Notes under the pieces: generated by a model
The model's input: only the letters and a program-made list of their open reading frames with translations
The model's database searches: none
What the model was told of the DNA's origin: nothing
Shown: positions 33,871 through 46,635 of the stretch, piece after piece
How positions within the stretch are numbered: position 1 is the stretch's first letter
Layout: each line of letters starts with the position of its first letter
Assembly (NCBI GenBank): GCA_032173675.1
Contig: JAVKPL010009440.1
Coordinates: 124,001-188,000 of the forward strand
Direction: 5' to 3'
DNA length: 64,000 nt
From: Gastrolobium villosum
Taxonomy: Eukaryota > Streptophyta > Magnoliopsida > Fabales > Fabaceae
Made by a program: the position numbers and the translations under genes

Positions 33871-34901
33871 AATTTTTATATGCATTTATAAGTACACATT
33901 TAATATTATTAGAAATATATAAAGCTATTAATCTAACCTCACCCGACAGGTTAAACTTTTGAATTGAATTGGTTCTTTATATTATATTAGAGCCTCGGCG
34001 TAACGAGTTTGATCTTTATCGCTCCTAATTTAATTAATGAGTATTGTGAATATTGTTACCCATAGGTAGGACATGTAAACCTTTGTATTATTCACCCTTT
34101 AAATCCAATAAATTCAGCCTTCCTTTAATTTTTGGGCTGAATTGATTCTTCACTAAATAAAATATTACCATTCCTCTTTTTGTTATTTTTTTAATCAAAA
34201 TTAGTAATACACATGCCCTGTTTTATGTGAAATATCTTCCCATCAATCAGCATTATGGCGGCAAAGGAAGATGATTAGGGAAAAGCAGTGCCAACTCGAT
34301 GGTTGATAGGAGAGAGTTTATGGTGGACTGGGACCACCATTCTTTAGGTGATTTTTTAGTGTAAATGAGAGGGTAAAATTGAAAAAAAAAAATAATAGGA
34401 ATAAAAAAAAAAGAAAATAAAAAATTAGTGTTGTGAGAGGGAGCAACAAATCATTGGATCGTCCTGGAATATAATAAATATTTCCGGTTGATAGATACGC
34501 GAATGTGAGGTGTGGTTTATTAGCCTGGGTTGGTTCTTGTCAATCATCGATTCACAAAAATGATGAAATACATTGTTTGTAGGCGCTTCTTAATTATGAT
34601 TTGATATTCAACTGAATCGATAATAGACAATTAGACATACCAAGCCACAAATGTCAGTTACGGCTGACCATGGTTTCTACCACGAACTAGCAACAAATGA
34701 GGTATGTTTGATAATTAATAGATTTAATATTTTTTCAAGTTATAGTAGATAAATTTTTTATTTTTTTTAATATATAAAAGTGTGTGAAATTTATATTTTT
34801 ATTATTATTTTTTCCTTATCATATTGATTCACGTGAGTCTCACAAACTTTTATATATGTGTAATCTTACAACATGAAAAATATTAATTCCATAATTAATA
34901 C
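33871..34901. other. Gene-free stretch
   Basis: Contains GAATTGGTTCTTTATATTATATTAGAGCCTCG near 33960 (key words GGTTCTTTA and TTAGAGC), possibly a TRIM remnant. 34720-34880 (ATGATAATTAATAGATTTAATATT and mirrored TTAATATTTTTCATG) resembles a decayed MITE. No gene. Confidence 0.4.
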
Positions 34902-35075
34902 AGGAAATTATACTCTCATGTTACATAAGACTCCTATCTCATTTTACACTCACATAAAAAGACGTGCCTCTCTTTTATTTCTTTTATCTTTTTTTTTAAA
35001 AATTGGTGGGTCCCACTTAATTTATCTCACAACATGAGATAACTTCTCTCATACAACATGAGAGAATTAAAACCC
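34902..35075. mobile_element. MITE, 9-bp-TSD family
   Basis: 174 bp, AGGAAATTATACTCTC to GAGAGAATTAAAACCC, with core GGTGGGTCCCACTT. The perfect 9-bp repeat AATTAATAC flanks it (34893-34901, 35076-35084). Confidence 0.88.
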
Positions 35076-36802
35076 AATTAATACACAAACCTTAAACAAA
35101 AATAAATTATATTAATTGATTGATAATATTTTAATTTAAAGAGATAAAGAGATAATATTTTGAGTTAACCTAACTCTAATTACCTTTTTGAGACGAGTTG
35201 GTTCGTTTCGATATTCCCAAAAGCTTTGATTTCTTGAGCTGGCAATAAGACTAATACAAAGTGCGAGGTGGATTAGGGATAAAGATATTTAAATCTTTCT
35301 CATATGTGATATGTGGATATCAAACTGAAACTCTTTCCTTTTTATTTACTCAACTCCCTTACTACCAAGTGAGATACATTGTTTGATTATAATTCTTCAT
35401 CCAAATTATATGTACACACATATGATTTGGGTTTTAAATGCACTTAACGGGTATAAAACTCTTCACAAACTTTATGGGAATAATAATTAATTTTTTATAT
35501 ACTTTTTCTGCCCCTTTTTTTTCTCTCTTACTTATTTCTCTCTCTTAATATATGTACACACATGCATCTTTGTGCTCATGAAAAAACAAGGGAAAAATAA
35601 ATTGTCATAGTGAAAAGTAAATTACTGCTTTAGGAAATTATAAAGATATAAATTTGAGAGCTGCCGATTGTTAAAAAAAAAAAAAAAACTAATTGCATTA
35701 AAGTTTCAATATTCCTTAATAGTAAAGATTCAGTACATCAATTGTTAAAATTGAAAGAAAAAAAAAATCAATTTAACTTTAATTATTTAACTCATCATTT
35801 ATGATTAATGCTAGATGAATTACTGTAATGCCAAAATATACTTTTTCTTTTAATTATTATGTGTAGGTGTTTAAGCAAGTGCCATAATTAGGTAAAATTT
35901 GCCTCCCCTTAAAAACTGTTGGGTATGATGGGCTAGCCTACAGGGCCGTATCTCGAGGGCAAGGTGACTGGAAGAGGTTGAATGCGGATACCTCCGAGTT
36001 ATACAAAAAAAAAAACTGTTCGGTATTTATGTGATTAAAGTGTCTGTGTAATACCATATGAAATCTTCTGGTTCTGCGTGATTATAAATGATTTTATGTA
36101 TAAGTAGTGTGTAATGTACATTTATGATATTGGTACATTTTATTTTTTCACTGTGTTTAATTAAGATGTCACCAGCAAATCACATGAAACTAATTGGGTC
36201 ACAACACTCACCTAAAAAAAAGTTATGTGAGTGTGGGAGGGGGTTCGTGACACTTAATGACACTGGGATAATCTTGGGGCACTAAAAGATTCTCATTGGT
36301 AAATATTGGGAATCAAATATCAGATAAGAAAATTAAAAGAGTAAAATTCCCACTTTGGTAGAATAGTCTATTTCTTGGGAGAGTCAAAGTAAAAACACGC
36401 ATACAATCTTAGTGATTTTGAGGACCTCATTTAGTGATAGTTATATATGGAAAATGTTTAATTTTACAAAATCATTTCTCATGTTGTTGCAAGGCAAATT
36501 TTATTGCAGCAACTAATTATAACTATGTATTAGGAGTGGTGTATAGTTATAATTTTAAAAGCTATTTAAAAAAAATTGTCAACTGATTTGCCGGAGAGAA
36601 TTTATTATTATAATTATATTCTATTCTTAGTACATAGTTGTAATTAGTTGCATAATAGGAAAATTTTTGCAACAACATGAGAAGTTAGGAATCCTGTGTG
36701 TGTATGTGTTGTGTGTGTGGATCACTCTTCATAGCCCAATATATATGGGTCAACCCACAAAAGATTCATTAAGAGGTTTCTCTCTTGTTTTCCTATAATA
36801 TA
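35076..36802. other. Gene-free stretch with a possible SINE tail
   Basis: 35905-36013 reads GGCAAGGTGACTGGAAGAGG...GCGGATACCTCCGAG then poly-A. A related tail (GATCGTGGCCGGAAGAGG...AATATCCAAACTATC then poly-A) lies at about 54352-54430. Two poly-A-ended copies of one sequence suggest a short retroposon, but I see no pol III boxes or duplications. 36480-36690 is a loose foldback (GCAACAACATGAGAA against its mirror at 36475). Confidence 0.4.
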
Positions 36803-36960
36803 CATAGAGAAATCATTATCTTATTTTACATGAGAAAATTATCTCATGCTCTTCTTATATATAAAATTGTGCCACCATTTTTTTTTAATCGGTGGTGAGC
36901 TCCATTACATCATGTGCCTATAGTAGAAGATACATATGTTCAATAACATGAGAAAATAGA
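36803..36960. mobile_element. MITE, 9-bp-TSD family (diverged copy)
   Basis: AGAAATCATTATCTTATTTTACATGAGAAAATTATCTCATG (key word TTTTACATGAGAAAATTATC) to AATAACATGAGAAAATAG, with core GTGGTGAGCTCCA in place of GTGGGACCCAC. Confidence 0.55.
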
Positions 36961-36967
36961 ATCACAT

Positions 36968-37053
36968 AAACATGTGAATCTCACCTTAAAGGATCTTCAC
37001 TCCCTACACAAAACATGTGAATCTCACCTTAAAGGATCTTCACTCCCTACACA
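36968..37053. repeat. Exact 43-bp tandem duplication
   Basis: Two back-to-back identical copies beginning AAACATGTGAATCTCACC and ending CTCCCTACACA. No function evident. Confidence 0.93.
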
Positions 37054-37803
37054 ATTCACCTCTTAAATATGATGATGGAGCAATTTCTCACACTAAAGGT
37101 GAGATAATAGGCAAAATGATTAGGCTACTCTCTCATATTATTAGGAAATATTTCTCTCACCTATAGATATTCCTCGTCTCCACCTCATATTGCATTCATG
37201 AATTGTTGCTTTGCATAAATATAGAGTTAAGTAGCCCTTATACCTTCTCTCTCACCTATACCTAAGAAAGTCACGGTAACTCCATTGAATTTTGATAAGG
37301 GTGTTTGATAGAAGGAAAAATTTTAAAATCCTAAAAAAGTGAGATTTTGAGAAAAATTTTATCTTAAAATATCACTAAATGGGTGGTATCTTGAGAATTT
37401 CATGTGATGAGAATATTTGATACTTTTTTGGAACATAAATAACCTTAATTCACAATTCCATCAATATTTTATAATCAACCAAACATAACATCAAAAAAAT
37501 TAACTTAATATTCCCATGAGTATTTTGGCCTACAAAAAAAAAATTTACTTTTTCACCATATTTTTTGAAAATTGTGATTTTCGGATAAAAAAAATTGAAC
37601 TCTTCCAAATATTTCATTAAAAAATACAGACCTATTTCTCTCTCTCGGTCACTTTTAATGATGCAAGGCTTAATGAATCCCATAAAGTTTCATACGAAAC
37701 TTTCATACTAGCGCCAAGTCTTACACATCAACACTAAGTCCCACATTGTTAATGCCAAATTTTGTTCCGTAGGATCAACCTATGAGATTCATTACATTAG
37801 TTT
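37054..37803. other. Gene-free AT-rich stretch
   Basis: No gene or classifiable repeat seen. Confidence 0.5.
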
Positions 37804-37985
37804 AAAGGGATAGAATATTCTTACTATTCATTTTTTCTACTACCATTCCACTATCACTCTAATCACCATTGGATTAGAGGAAAAGTTGAATGAAGAGAGA
37901 AAATTTTTTTTTTGAATCCAATGATGATTAAAGTGGTAGTGGAGTGGTAGTAGAAATAATGGATATTAGGAATATCCTACCCCAT
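37804..37985. mobile_element. Foldback MITE with GGATA ends
   Basis: GGGATAGAATATTC and TTCTACTACCATTCCACTA on the left are mirrored by TAGTGGAGTGGTAGTAGAA and GGAATATCCTACCCC on the right; the centre is ATTGGATT/AATCCAAT. Same family as 20187, 20400 and 58196. Confidence 0.7.
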
Positions 37986-38599
37986 TTTAAAATATCTTTT
38001 AAAAATAAATTAAATTAATATATTTTTTCTAAAAACTTTTGTTTAGTAAAAAATCTGAATAAATTTTCTCATTTAATATGATAGAATCCATTTAATAATA
38101 GCTATGGGATTTCCCCTGCGGTTGGAATTGGTACGGTATCAAATAATTAAGGTAAATTTGGATCGGCATCCAAAAAAAATTGTTATTTATGTTTTGTTTA
38201 TTTTAGAATTTTTTTTTAATAAAGTTAAAGTTATTTAGATTTTTAAAGAAATATATAATTTTTGAAAAAAATATTTTTTAATTTTTTTCAGAAGTTAAAA
38301 TTTTAGCTTCCAAAAAAATTAAATTTTTAACTTTTTTTTATAACTTCTATATTTTTTAAAAATAGACATTTAAATAATTTTTTTTTGAAAAACTTTATAT
38401 TTTTTTTTTGTAAAAAAGACCATCCAAATAGTACTTAATCTTGCACAAAAGCGTTGAGGTGTGCAAAAAAATTGGTTCACTTGCCCTGACCCATAAATAC
38501 CTTATTTTTTGAACTGATTTTAAATACTGACTCATTTTTAGACCTGAATTATTTTAATAATAACTCATTGAACCAAAACTTGACCCATACCTATTATGT

Positions 38600-39240
38600 G
38601 AAAAAAAAGAAAAAAAATCACTATTACATTAAAAGAATTATCTAAAAAAAATTTACGAAAAATATTTTCATCAAAAAATTTCGCAAAAAATTTTGACGAA
38701 AAATATTTGCTTCAAAATTTGTGACTTGAAATATTTCTGTAAAAAAATTTGACCGAAAAATATTTTTGTCAATTTTTTTACGAAATCTAAATTTCGTCAA
38801 AATATTTCAAAAAAAACATATTTATCAAAAATTTCGACGAAACACATTTTCATCAAAAAATTTTGACGGAAAAAAATTTCATCCAAATTCTTTATAGAAT
38901 TCAAATTTCGGCGAAAGTTTTTGATGGAAACATTTTCGTTAAACTTTTTGAAAAAAAAATTTCTTTAAAATTTTTAGCGAAACACATTTCTAAAGAATGT
39001 TTTTGTCAAGTTTTTTGATAAAAAAAACATTTCTATCAAAATTTTCAACGAAACACATTTATATCAAAAGATTTCGTAAATTTTTTTGATACAAACTATT
39101 TCGATAAAAATCTTTGATGGAAAAAATATTCTGACAAAATTTTTTAGAGAATCTAAATTTCGTCGAAAGTTTCGAATGAAACATTTCCTTCAAAATAATT
39201 TTCGTCAAAATTTTCATTAGAAAACATTCCTATCAAAAAC
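38600..39240. repeat. Degenerate GACGAAA / TTTCGTC repeat field
   Basis: Some 20 decayed units in both orientations of a ~25-35 bp motif of the form TTTCGTCAAAAAATTTYGACGAAA. It resembles the CGACGGAA array of the CACTA end at 61240-61940 but is far more diverged and lacks a CACTA tip, so it is probably the relic of a CACTA subterminal region. Confidence 0.55.
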
Positions 39241-40848
39241 TGTTCCTTAGGCTATGTTGGTTTTCTGTTTTGGAAAACTGTTTTTTAGTTTTCAGAACTA
39301 AAAAAACTCGTTTGATAAGACTTATTTTGTAGAAAATGATTTGAAAACTATAACTATTTTAACTTTAAACAAAATATAGAAAATAACTATTTCCATAATT
39401 ATTTAAAAAAAAATTTAAGAAAAAAAACAAAAACAAAAAGAGAGTTAAAGACACCCTGAATCTGCACTTCTTTTTAGCTCCGTCCCTCTTGTCGCGAGTT
39501 TCCAATCTCAAGACGCATATAAATTTGATAGCTGCATAACACTTTTTTTATTTCCCAAGTAACAGTCCAAACCCCTTCTCTGCGTTCTTTCACAGCTTCA
39601 CCAAACCAAAAAAGGCAAACAAGCAAAAACTATAGGACACCGCAGATACATCATTATTCTCTCTCATGTGCTCCCATCTTCCATTACACCATAAACGAAA
39701 AAGAAAGGGTCATAGAAGCTGAGATCAGAAAAGTCTTCTCTATTCATCACCCCCCAGTTCATTCTCTGTGTAAAACTGAAACCTCATAACCCCATTCTTG
39801 GTCGATTCTTGTAAGTTCTTTTTCCCCTGTTTGATCTGTTTTCTTTGCCATTTCTTTTTAGCATGAATAATAATTCCTTCCATAAACCGTCACGCGTCAA
39901 TCTTTATTTAGCAATGCCGTTGACCCAAGTTCCAATAACGTTCTATTTGAGTTTCCTTCCATTCTACAACTATTGCCCTGTTTGTAAGTCAGCTTGTCTT
40001 TGTTCTGAGTTATCAATAGAACTTGGGATTAATGTAAATGTGTTTTTTTTAATGTTATTGTTTCATTTTCACCACCTTCTACATGACAGCGAACCAATCT
40101 TTGCATCTGGGTCCAGTTAGATTGATTAGCTTTGTATGCGGAGTTTCTTTTTGAGTTTGGATTTCAGTTACTCAGTTTTGTATGCCAAATTTATTTTGGT
40201 GAGTCCTTCTTTCTGGCAAGAGGAAAGTCTGAAAAGGTGCAACTTTTCGATGGATGTTGATTGAGATCTCATTCTTTGCTTTAAGATGATTATACAGAGT
40301 CTGAGGATGAAGAAAATGTAAAGAAACCCAAACTTTTTTTTTTGTTTCTTTAATCATTCATCCCTGCACTGTTTACTTAACTGTAAAGTGCAAAACTTTG
40401 GGTTCTTAGAAGAAAACGATGAACCTGGCCTTTTTTTTTTTTTTTTTCTTTTTCTATCTCTCTCTTGAATATTATATGCTTTAAGTTTCGGAATCAGAAG
40501 CTGTCTCTGTTCCCCCTGCAACTAGGTTTTTTTATATTGCCGTTGAAAACCTCTCAGACACTAGTTTAAGATTTTAAACATTAACATAGTTTTCTCGTAC
40601 AAGGAAAATAAAGATCTAGACCCATTTAATTGAATTTTATTGTTTTCCATATAAGACTTCATCCAATGAATATAAAATTTCTCAAATTGAATTATAAAAA
40701 AATAAAAAAAAAATCTCTCGTGGATTTGGATAATCCCCAGCTTGTTATTAGTTAGACCATAGCCACCTGCGTTTCCCATATCAATTTTTCTGATTCCTTT
40801 TCCATCCGATTTGGCTTCAGTTTTAAGTGATCGGAAGGTGGAGGAGCA
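39241..40848 (+). promoter_or_regulatory. Promoter and 5' UTR (with intron) of the 5-phosphatase gene
   Basis: 39241-39420 is AT-rich upstream DNA of repeat type. A CT-rich, exon-like leader at about 39590-39810 ends at a donor (GATTCTT|GTAAGT). The leader intron would run 39811-40820 to the acceptor TTGGCTTCAG, followed by 28 nt of leader before the ATG at 40849. The transcription start was not determined. Long leader introns often raise expression in plants. Confidence 0.55.
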
Positions 40849-43800
40849 ATGAGAACAGAGTCGAAGAAGATATACAAGGTATGCACCAACTTTCTTCTAC
40901 TGTGCCAATAACACTCTTTTTTCACATCATCTCGCTGATCCTGAAATTATTATTTTATTTATTTTATTTTATTTTTTATTTTCGAGTAGCAGTCTTCGTG
41001 GCCGAAATTACCCGTGAGGAAATGGCTTAATATAAAGAACAGTGCTGATAAGTTTCAATCAGATTATTATGTAACAGGTGAATTTCGACTCTTCTATGAT
41101 TGTGCTTAGTTTTCGATTTGAGTTTCGTTTTTCACGTTTTTTTGGGTGGGGCTGACATTGGGAATTTGTTGTCTATGTGGGACTCAGGAACCGCGACGGA
41201 CAGGAGAAAGAGTTGTTCGGACCAAGATCGTTACGTCGTCGTTGGGGATGATTTATCGGGTAATTTGCGGCACTGTCTTGTAGACCGTCAGATCAGATGA
41301 ACGGCTTTGTTCAATATGACTAGACCGAACCGGAAAATCGCCACGAGGCTCTTGGGTTGGGTCCCATCCCATCTGGTTCTTTTTCCAATGAACCTGCCAC
41401 GTGGACGGTCAATTTTCGGGGAGGCATGATTTTGGGCTCCGAACTTGCAGTTTCACAACAACTGGCTGCAAGTGCAAGCCTAAACAGCTTAGCTTAGGTT
41501 TAATAGCCTTTTATTATTATTATTATCTTGAGAGTAAATATTTTTTTCGTCCTCGGCAAATTTCACAATGTCCTCTTTGGTCCCTAGCAAATAAAAAGAT
41601 TTATTATGGTCCCAAAACATTCAAAATGAATCCGTTTTAGTCCTTTTAGGGACTAATATGGGTCTTTTTTGAATTTGTGAGACCACGATTTCAATTAAAT
41701 TGGTCCATTTCTTAGGGACACGGTGAACCTTCTTATTTGCTAGGACTAAAACGGGCGTCGTGAAATTTGCTGAAGACGATAAAGGATATTTACTCTAATT
41801 TTTGATATTTACCGGATTATCTTTTTCCTTCTGGTTGCTGAAATAATTGATTTTTGGCTTTATTTTCAAAGAGGGGTGGTTGATGGATTCTACAAATGGG
41901 ATGCTTGGGAAGAAAACAACTCCTTTCACTGATGCTCTCGACCTTAGGTAAATGCTTCCATCATCATACATTCATACCCATGTACTTATTTTTCTTCAAT
42001 TTTTCTTCTTGACTTTAAGAGAAAATGATTGTGGGTGTGATGTAATGAATATCTCGTGTAGGATGTTCGTCGGGACGTGGAATGTCGGAGGGAAGTCCCC
42101 CAACGAATGCTTGAACTTGAGAAATTGGCTGACGTCTCCTTCGCCAGCCGACGTCTACGTTATTGGGTATTTTTATTACCTGCCTTCGTGAATCGTGCTC
42201 CCTATGAAATTTAAAATGGATTCATTAGTCATTTTGAGGATTAATGTAGGTCTTTTTGAATTTGTCAGAAAAAACACGATTTGAACTAAATAGTATATTT
42301 TAAATTTCCTAAGAACTACAAATAACCTTTGTATCTGCTAGAGACTAAAACGGATATTGTAAAATTTGTTGGGAATAAAAAAGATATTTACTCTTAATCT
42401 TAATTTCTACTCGGTCCTCCTGTTTACTTTTATGCATTATAAACCGCTTTAAATATTCAACGAGTACACACTAAAACTCATAATTACACTGCTAGTTTTC
42501 ACAACCTTAAAACTATTTTATTATTGGCTAGTGGTGACTCAAAGTCTTTTGCTCTTATATCAATGACTGACTGAACCAAGAGCCCATATGTCAGAGAACT
42601 TCAAAGGGCAATTTTTACTCTTTCCTTTTTCCCTTCCGTATTGTTCACGTATGTGTATATTTATGGAATCTATAGATATTGGTATTAATATCATAAAATA
42701 GTCTCATACTTAAGGATATATATACTCTGTATAGTCGTATCATGCATTAGTGCAAACATGGATTACTAGTTAGCTTTTTAGCCATTTACCCCTATCTCTC
42801 CGGTGGATTACTGCAGTCTGAAAATAATTTCTATTTAATAAAATAATTATTTTTCAGACTTTCTTTTGGAGATGTAACAGTAAAAGTCTAATTTTTCAAT
42901 TATTGAATTGCCACCTTGATAGGTTCCAAGAAATTGTACCGCTAAATGCAGGGAACGTGCTTGGGCCTGAGGACAGTGGCCCAGCAGCGAAGTGGCTGAC
43001 CCTTATTCGTGAAGCCTTGAACGCCAACAAGTGCGACCATGAAAATTCAAAGTATGACAACGACAATACCGCCAATAATGGCAGTTTCTCAGAATTAACG
43101 AGCGATCAGCGAAGCTATTGCGTAGCAGCAAGCAAACAAATGGTTGGTATCTTTTTGTCCGTGTGGGTACGAGCGGATCTTTACAACCATGTTAGCAATT
43201 TAAAGGTATCCTGCGTTGGCAGAGGCATCATGGGCTACCTTGGAAATAAGGTTCGTTGCTCCAATTTTCTTATATGTTATAGTATAATCGTGTGCAAATC
43301 ACCATCATTACGAATAGAATTAATTTGCAACATCGACCAAAATATCATTTTTTGGCAAAAAAATTTATAACACGAGAACAGTACTTTGTATCATATACTA
43401 TAATGTCACTTAATTCGCTAGGACGGGTAATAAATTACTGATAGCAAATTACTTTCGTCAATAATTTTGTGACGAGTGACACTTTTGCAGAAAAAATTGA
43501 AAAACTGATGGGACTAAATTCGTTACAAGTGGTAACAGATTTGGTGTGCACACGTGTCACAAAATCATTAGTCACGAAATTCGCTACTAGTGGTCAATGA
43601 TTTATCAAAAAATACCATTCGCATTTTGATAAAAAATTTATCAAAAAGTGACATTTTGGTCACTGTTTCAATTAATTTTGAGAGAAATAAAAAAAATTAC
43701 AATTTTTTTAAGTTAAATTAAATTAAATTGTGGAATGTGATGTTTGAGTTGTAGACAAGGGCAAGACTTTGGCACTAGCTACAGTGGTATGATTGCTTAC

Positions 43801-45405
43801 ATTTTTGTGTTTTTTTTTTTTTGTGCTTGTTGAAACAGGGTTCAATATCAATTAGCATGACATTGTACAGCACCACGTTCTGCTTCGTTTGCACGCACTT
43901 GGCCTCTGGAGAGAAATATGGTGACGAGGTACGAAGAAACTTTGACGTCACGGAAATCTTGAAGAAAACTAAGTTTTCTCACACTTATAATAAATCTCTT
44001 GGTCATCCACTCTCTCCTGAAAGCATACTGGAACACGAGTAAGTCCTTTGTTTAAATTCACGAATAAATCGAAGGATCTATTATTACTATTCACGTTCTG
44101 CTTAATTTCTCCCTGGCATTTGTTCTGATCGTTGATTGAATTTTTTGGGTATATAAACAGTAATATTATTTGGCTCGGGGATTTGAATTATCGGCTTGCT
44201 GCTGGTTACGATGATACACATGAGCTACTAAAGAAGAATAATTGGCAGGCACTACTAGAGATGGATCAGGTAATTAATTATGTTCACTATGATATATAAT
44301 TTTTTTTTATTTTTTTGGAATGTGTCTGTTTCTTACGACATGTTCTTAATGGCCCGTGTCTCACAATGTTGTGTTGATTGGACGTGGCAGCTAAGGATAG
44401 AGCAGAGAGCTGGTCGAGTGTTTCAAGGTTGGAATGAAGGGAGCATATACTTTGCTCCTACTTACAAATACTTAACCAATTCTGACAACTATGTTGCCCA
44501 AACCTCCAAATCCAAGGAGAAACGACGGACTCCTGCTTGGTAAGATTCGAGAATTCCTTGTTAATCTAAAGTGTACATTTTGTCATCCACATGTCGTTTG
44601 AGACTCTCAAAAGAATCTTGGGATACACCACACCAAAAGCTAGTTCTTAGGGTGATGTATCTCAAGGTTCTTTGACATGGTATGTTCGAAATCTCACCGC
44701 TCCCACTTTTTTTGTAGTGAAATTTTCACATGTAGGTGAACTTGTATGTTGTCCACCCTTCAAGCCCAGTGGACTCTCGTGTGAGAGACGTGTTGAGATA
44801 TATAGTCTCATATTAGTTGTATGAACAACTAATGTTGAGTTTATAAAACCTTAGGCACTCCCACCTTAAGAGCTAGCTTCTGAGATGGTGTATCCGTTTA
44901 TAAGACCTTAGGCACTCCCACCTTAAAAGCTAGCTTTTGAGATGGTGTATCCCAGTTTCTTTGACATAAACGTCAATTAGATGATTGTTCATTATATGCA
45001 CTTTGTCCTTTATAGTGCATAAAGATTAGGATTATTACATGATTATTGATCTACTAATGATTATAATGAAATTTTGTAACTGATATAAATTTTCTTGCGC
45101 GGGATGTTAAAAATAGGTGCGACCGAATTCTGTGGAAAGGGGAAGGACTGAGTCAGATTTGGTATGTTCGAGGAGAGTCCAAATTCTCAGACCACAGGCC
45201 TGTGTATTCACTATTCTCGGTTAAAGTGGACTTGACAAGCAAGAATCACAGTCCCTCAACTGTCCCTATCCCCAGGTCATGCCCCTTAAAGCCATTGACA
45301 AATGCTGCTTTGTCATCGACTTGCGCTGCTAAAGTACAAGTAGAAGAGCAGCTCCTGTTACTAACGAGGGCACAAAGTTGCTTAGACACCGCACCCAGGT
45401 TCTGA
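40849..45405 (+). CDS. Type I inositol polyphosphate 5-phosphatase (480 aa, 10 exons)
   Basis: Removes the 5-phosphate from inositol phosphates and/or phosphoinositides in Mg-dependent plant signalling; substrate preference cannot be read here. Exons: 40849-40878, 40993-41077, 41188-41259, 41872-41947, 42062-42166, 42923-43250, 43839-44038, 44161-44269, 44391-44539, 45117-45405. All junctions are GT-AG and the phases give 481 codons. N-terminal SSWPKLPVRKWLNIK (11 onward) is the plant family signature. Catalytic landmarks: FVGTWNVGG (90-98), FQEIVPLNAGNVLG (124-137, metal-binding Glu), WLGDLNYR (303-310), CDRILW (386-391) and SDHRPV (409-414), all intact. No signal peptide or membrane segment, so cytosolic or membrane-peripheral. 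No WD repeats, unlike the type II FRA3 class. Introns 3, 5 and 9 carry MITE/TRIM sequence. The Arabidopsis paralogue it matches best was not determined. Confidence 0.94.
41527..41800. mobile_element. MITE with GAGTAAATA ends, in 5-phosphatase intron 3
   Basis: GAGTAAATATTTTTTTCGTC on the left is mirrored by GACGATAAAGGATATTTACTC on the right. Contains the palindrome TTTTAGTCCTTTTAGGGACTAA (key AGTCCTTTTAGGGACT). Same family as 23635. Confidence 0.7.
42167..42395. mobile_element. Truncated GAGTAAATA MITE, in 5-phosphatase intron 5
   Basis: The right part (ACTAAAACGGATATTGTAAAATTTGTTGGGAATAAAAAAGATATTTACTC; key end GATATTTACTC) and centre (TTAGTCATTTTGAGGATTAATG) match the copy at 41527. The left tip is missing: element-like sequence begins almost at the splice donor of exon 5. 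Confidence 0.55.
44590..44995 (+). mobile_element. TRIM-like relic in 5-phosphatase intron 9
   Basis: Repeated passages (CCAAAAGCTAGTTCTTAGGG; GAGCTAGCTTCTGAGATGG; AAAGCTAGCTTTTGAGATGG, each near GGTGTATC and TTCTTTGACAT) bracket an interior with ACATGGTATGTTCGAAATCTC and CAAGCCCAGTGGACTCTCGTG, words typical of TRIM interiors. Within the right LTR a ~65-bp segment (CCTTAGGCACTCCCACCTTA) is duplicated in tandem at about 44871 and 44909. Confidence 0.5.
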
Positions 45406-46573
45406 GTTCATGGGGCACTAGGCAGAGGACACATTCCAAAATTGAAGCCACAGCTCGCGGAACTATGGTGTGTAGGGGTGGGGTGAAGAGACCGAAAAGT
45501 ACTTCGGTATCCTTATTTTTTGAATACTTTATAGTATATTATTCTTGTACTATAGAGTTCTTTTCTTTTCTTTTTTAATTTTTTGGGGGGTTAAGGTAAG
45601 AGATTCTTATTGGAATTTTTGGGTGACAGAATCTCACCATGCTAAACACCTCAACTTCTCTGGTAACTAACTGCGAGAGCTGTCAATATTCTCCCAAGAC
45701 ACGGCAAATTTTGAGGGAAAGAAAAATGCTGATTGATAGTATTTGTAAATTTTAAAATGCAATGATAAGAATGATTGTACATTATACCAATAGTATTCTA
45801 GATATTTTTTTTATACATTATCCCACTTGCATTCATGTAAAATATATGACTCTAAGGAAGTTTAATAACATTGATAATTTCGTTACGTCTAGATAACATT
45901 TATGTACACACGCATTCGATAAGTTAAATAACACAAGTTCTAACTTGTGTAAATTAACATGGGAGGCCTTCTGTCTTTTGCATTAGCAGCCCTTATTTGC
46001 CTTTGGTAATATGCCACGTGTGTTATACCGCATCTCGAATGGAGTAATATAGAAACCGTGGTGAATGGTGTCTTCTGTTTTTTTTTTTTTTTACTTAAAA
46101 TTGTTACGAATAATAGTTATAAAAATAAATGTTTTTTTATTTTGAAAGTTAAAAATAAAAATAATTCAGATATATTTTCCAAATTTGATTCTAAAAAAAA
46201 TTATAATTTTTAATTTTTTTTTTAGACGAAACAAATTTTAGCAAATCAATTTTTGTTTCTGAAAAATTAAAAAACATTTTTAAAAACAGTATTCAAATAG
46301 GATTTTAATTATTTGCCTTTTAGATTATATATATGGGTTATCTTTATCTCATCTTACGTGAGATAAACAACTCTCCTATACACACAAAAATAGGTTGGGT
46401 ACCCACATGTAAGAGTGTAACTTACACCAGTGTAAGTTACACTCTCAATCTTATCTCTTGATTCCACTTATATTCAAGGGCTCTAATTTTTTAAAAATGT
46501 GAGCAATTGGATACAAGTGGATCAATGGTCAGGATTGGATATAAGTCTTACACCAGTGTAAGAATATCCTGAC

Positions 46574-46633
<60 letters not shown>
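45406..46633. other. 3' flank of the 5-phosphatase gene, then repeats
   Basis: 45406-45600 is likely 3' UTR. 46090-46310 is an AT-rich dispersed repeat also seen at 14660. 46333-46575 holds overlapping foldbacks (CTTACACCAGTGTAAG, twice). An (AT)n microsatellite spans 46575-46633. Confidence 0.5.
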
Positions 46634-46635
<2 letters not shown>

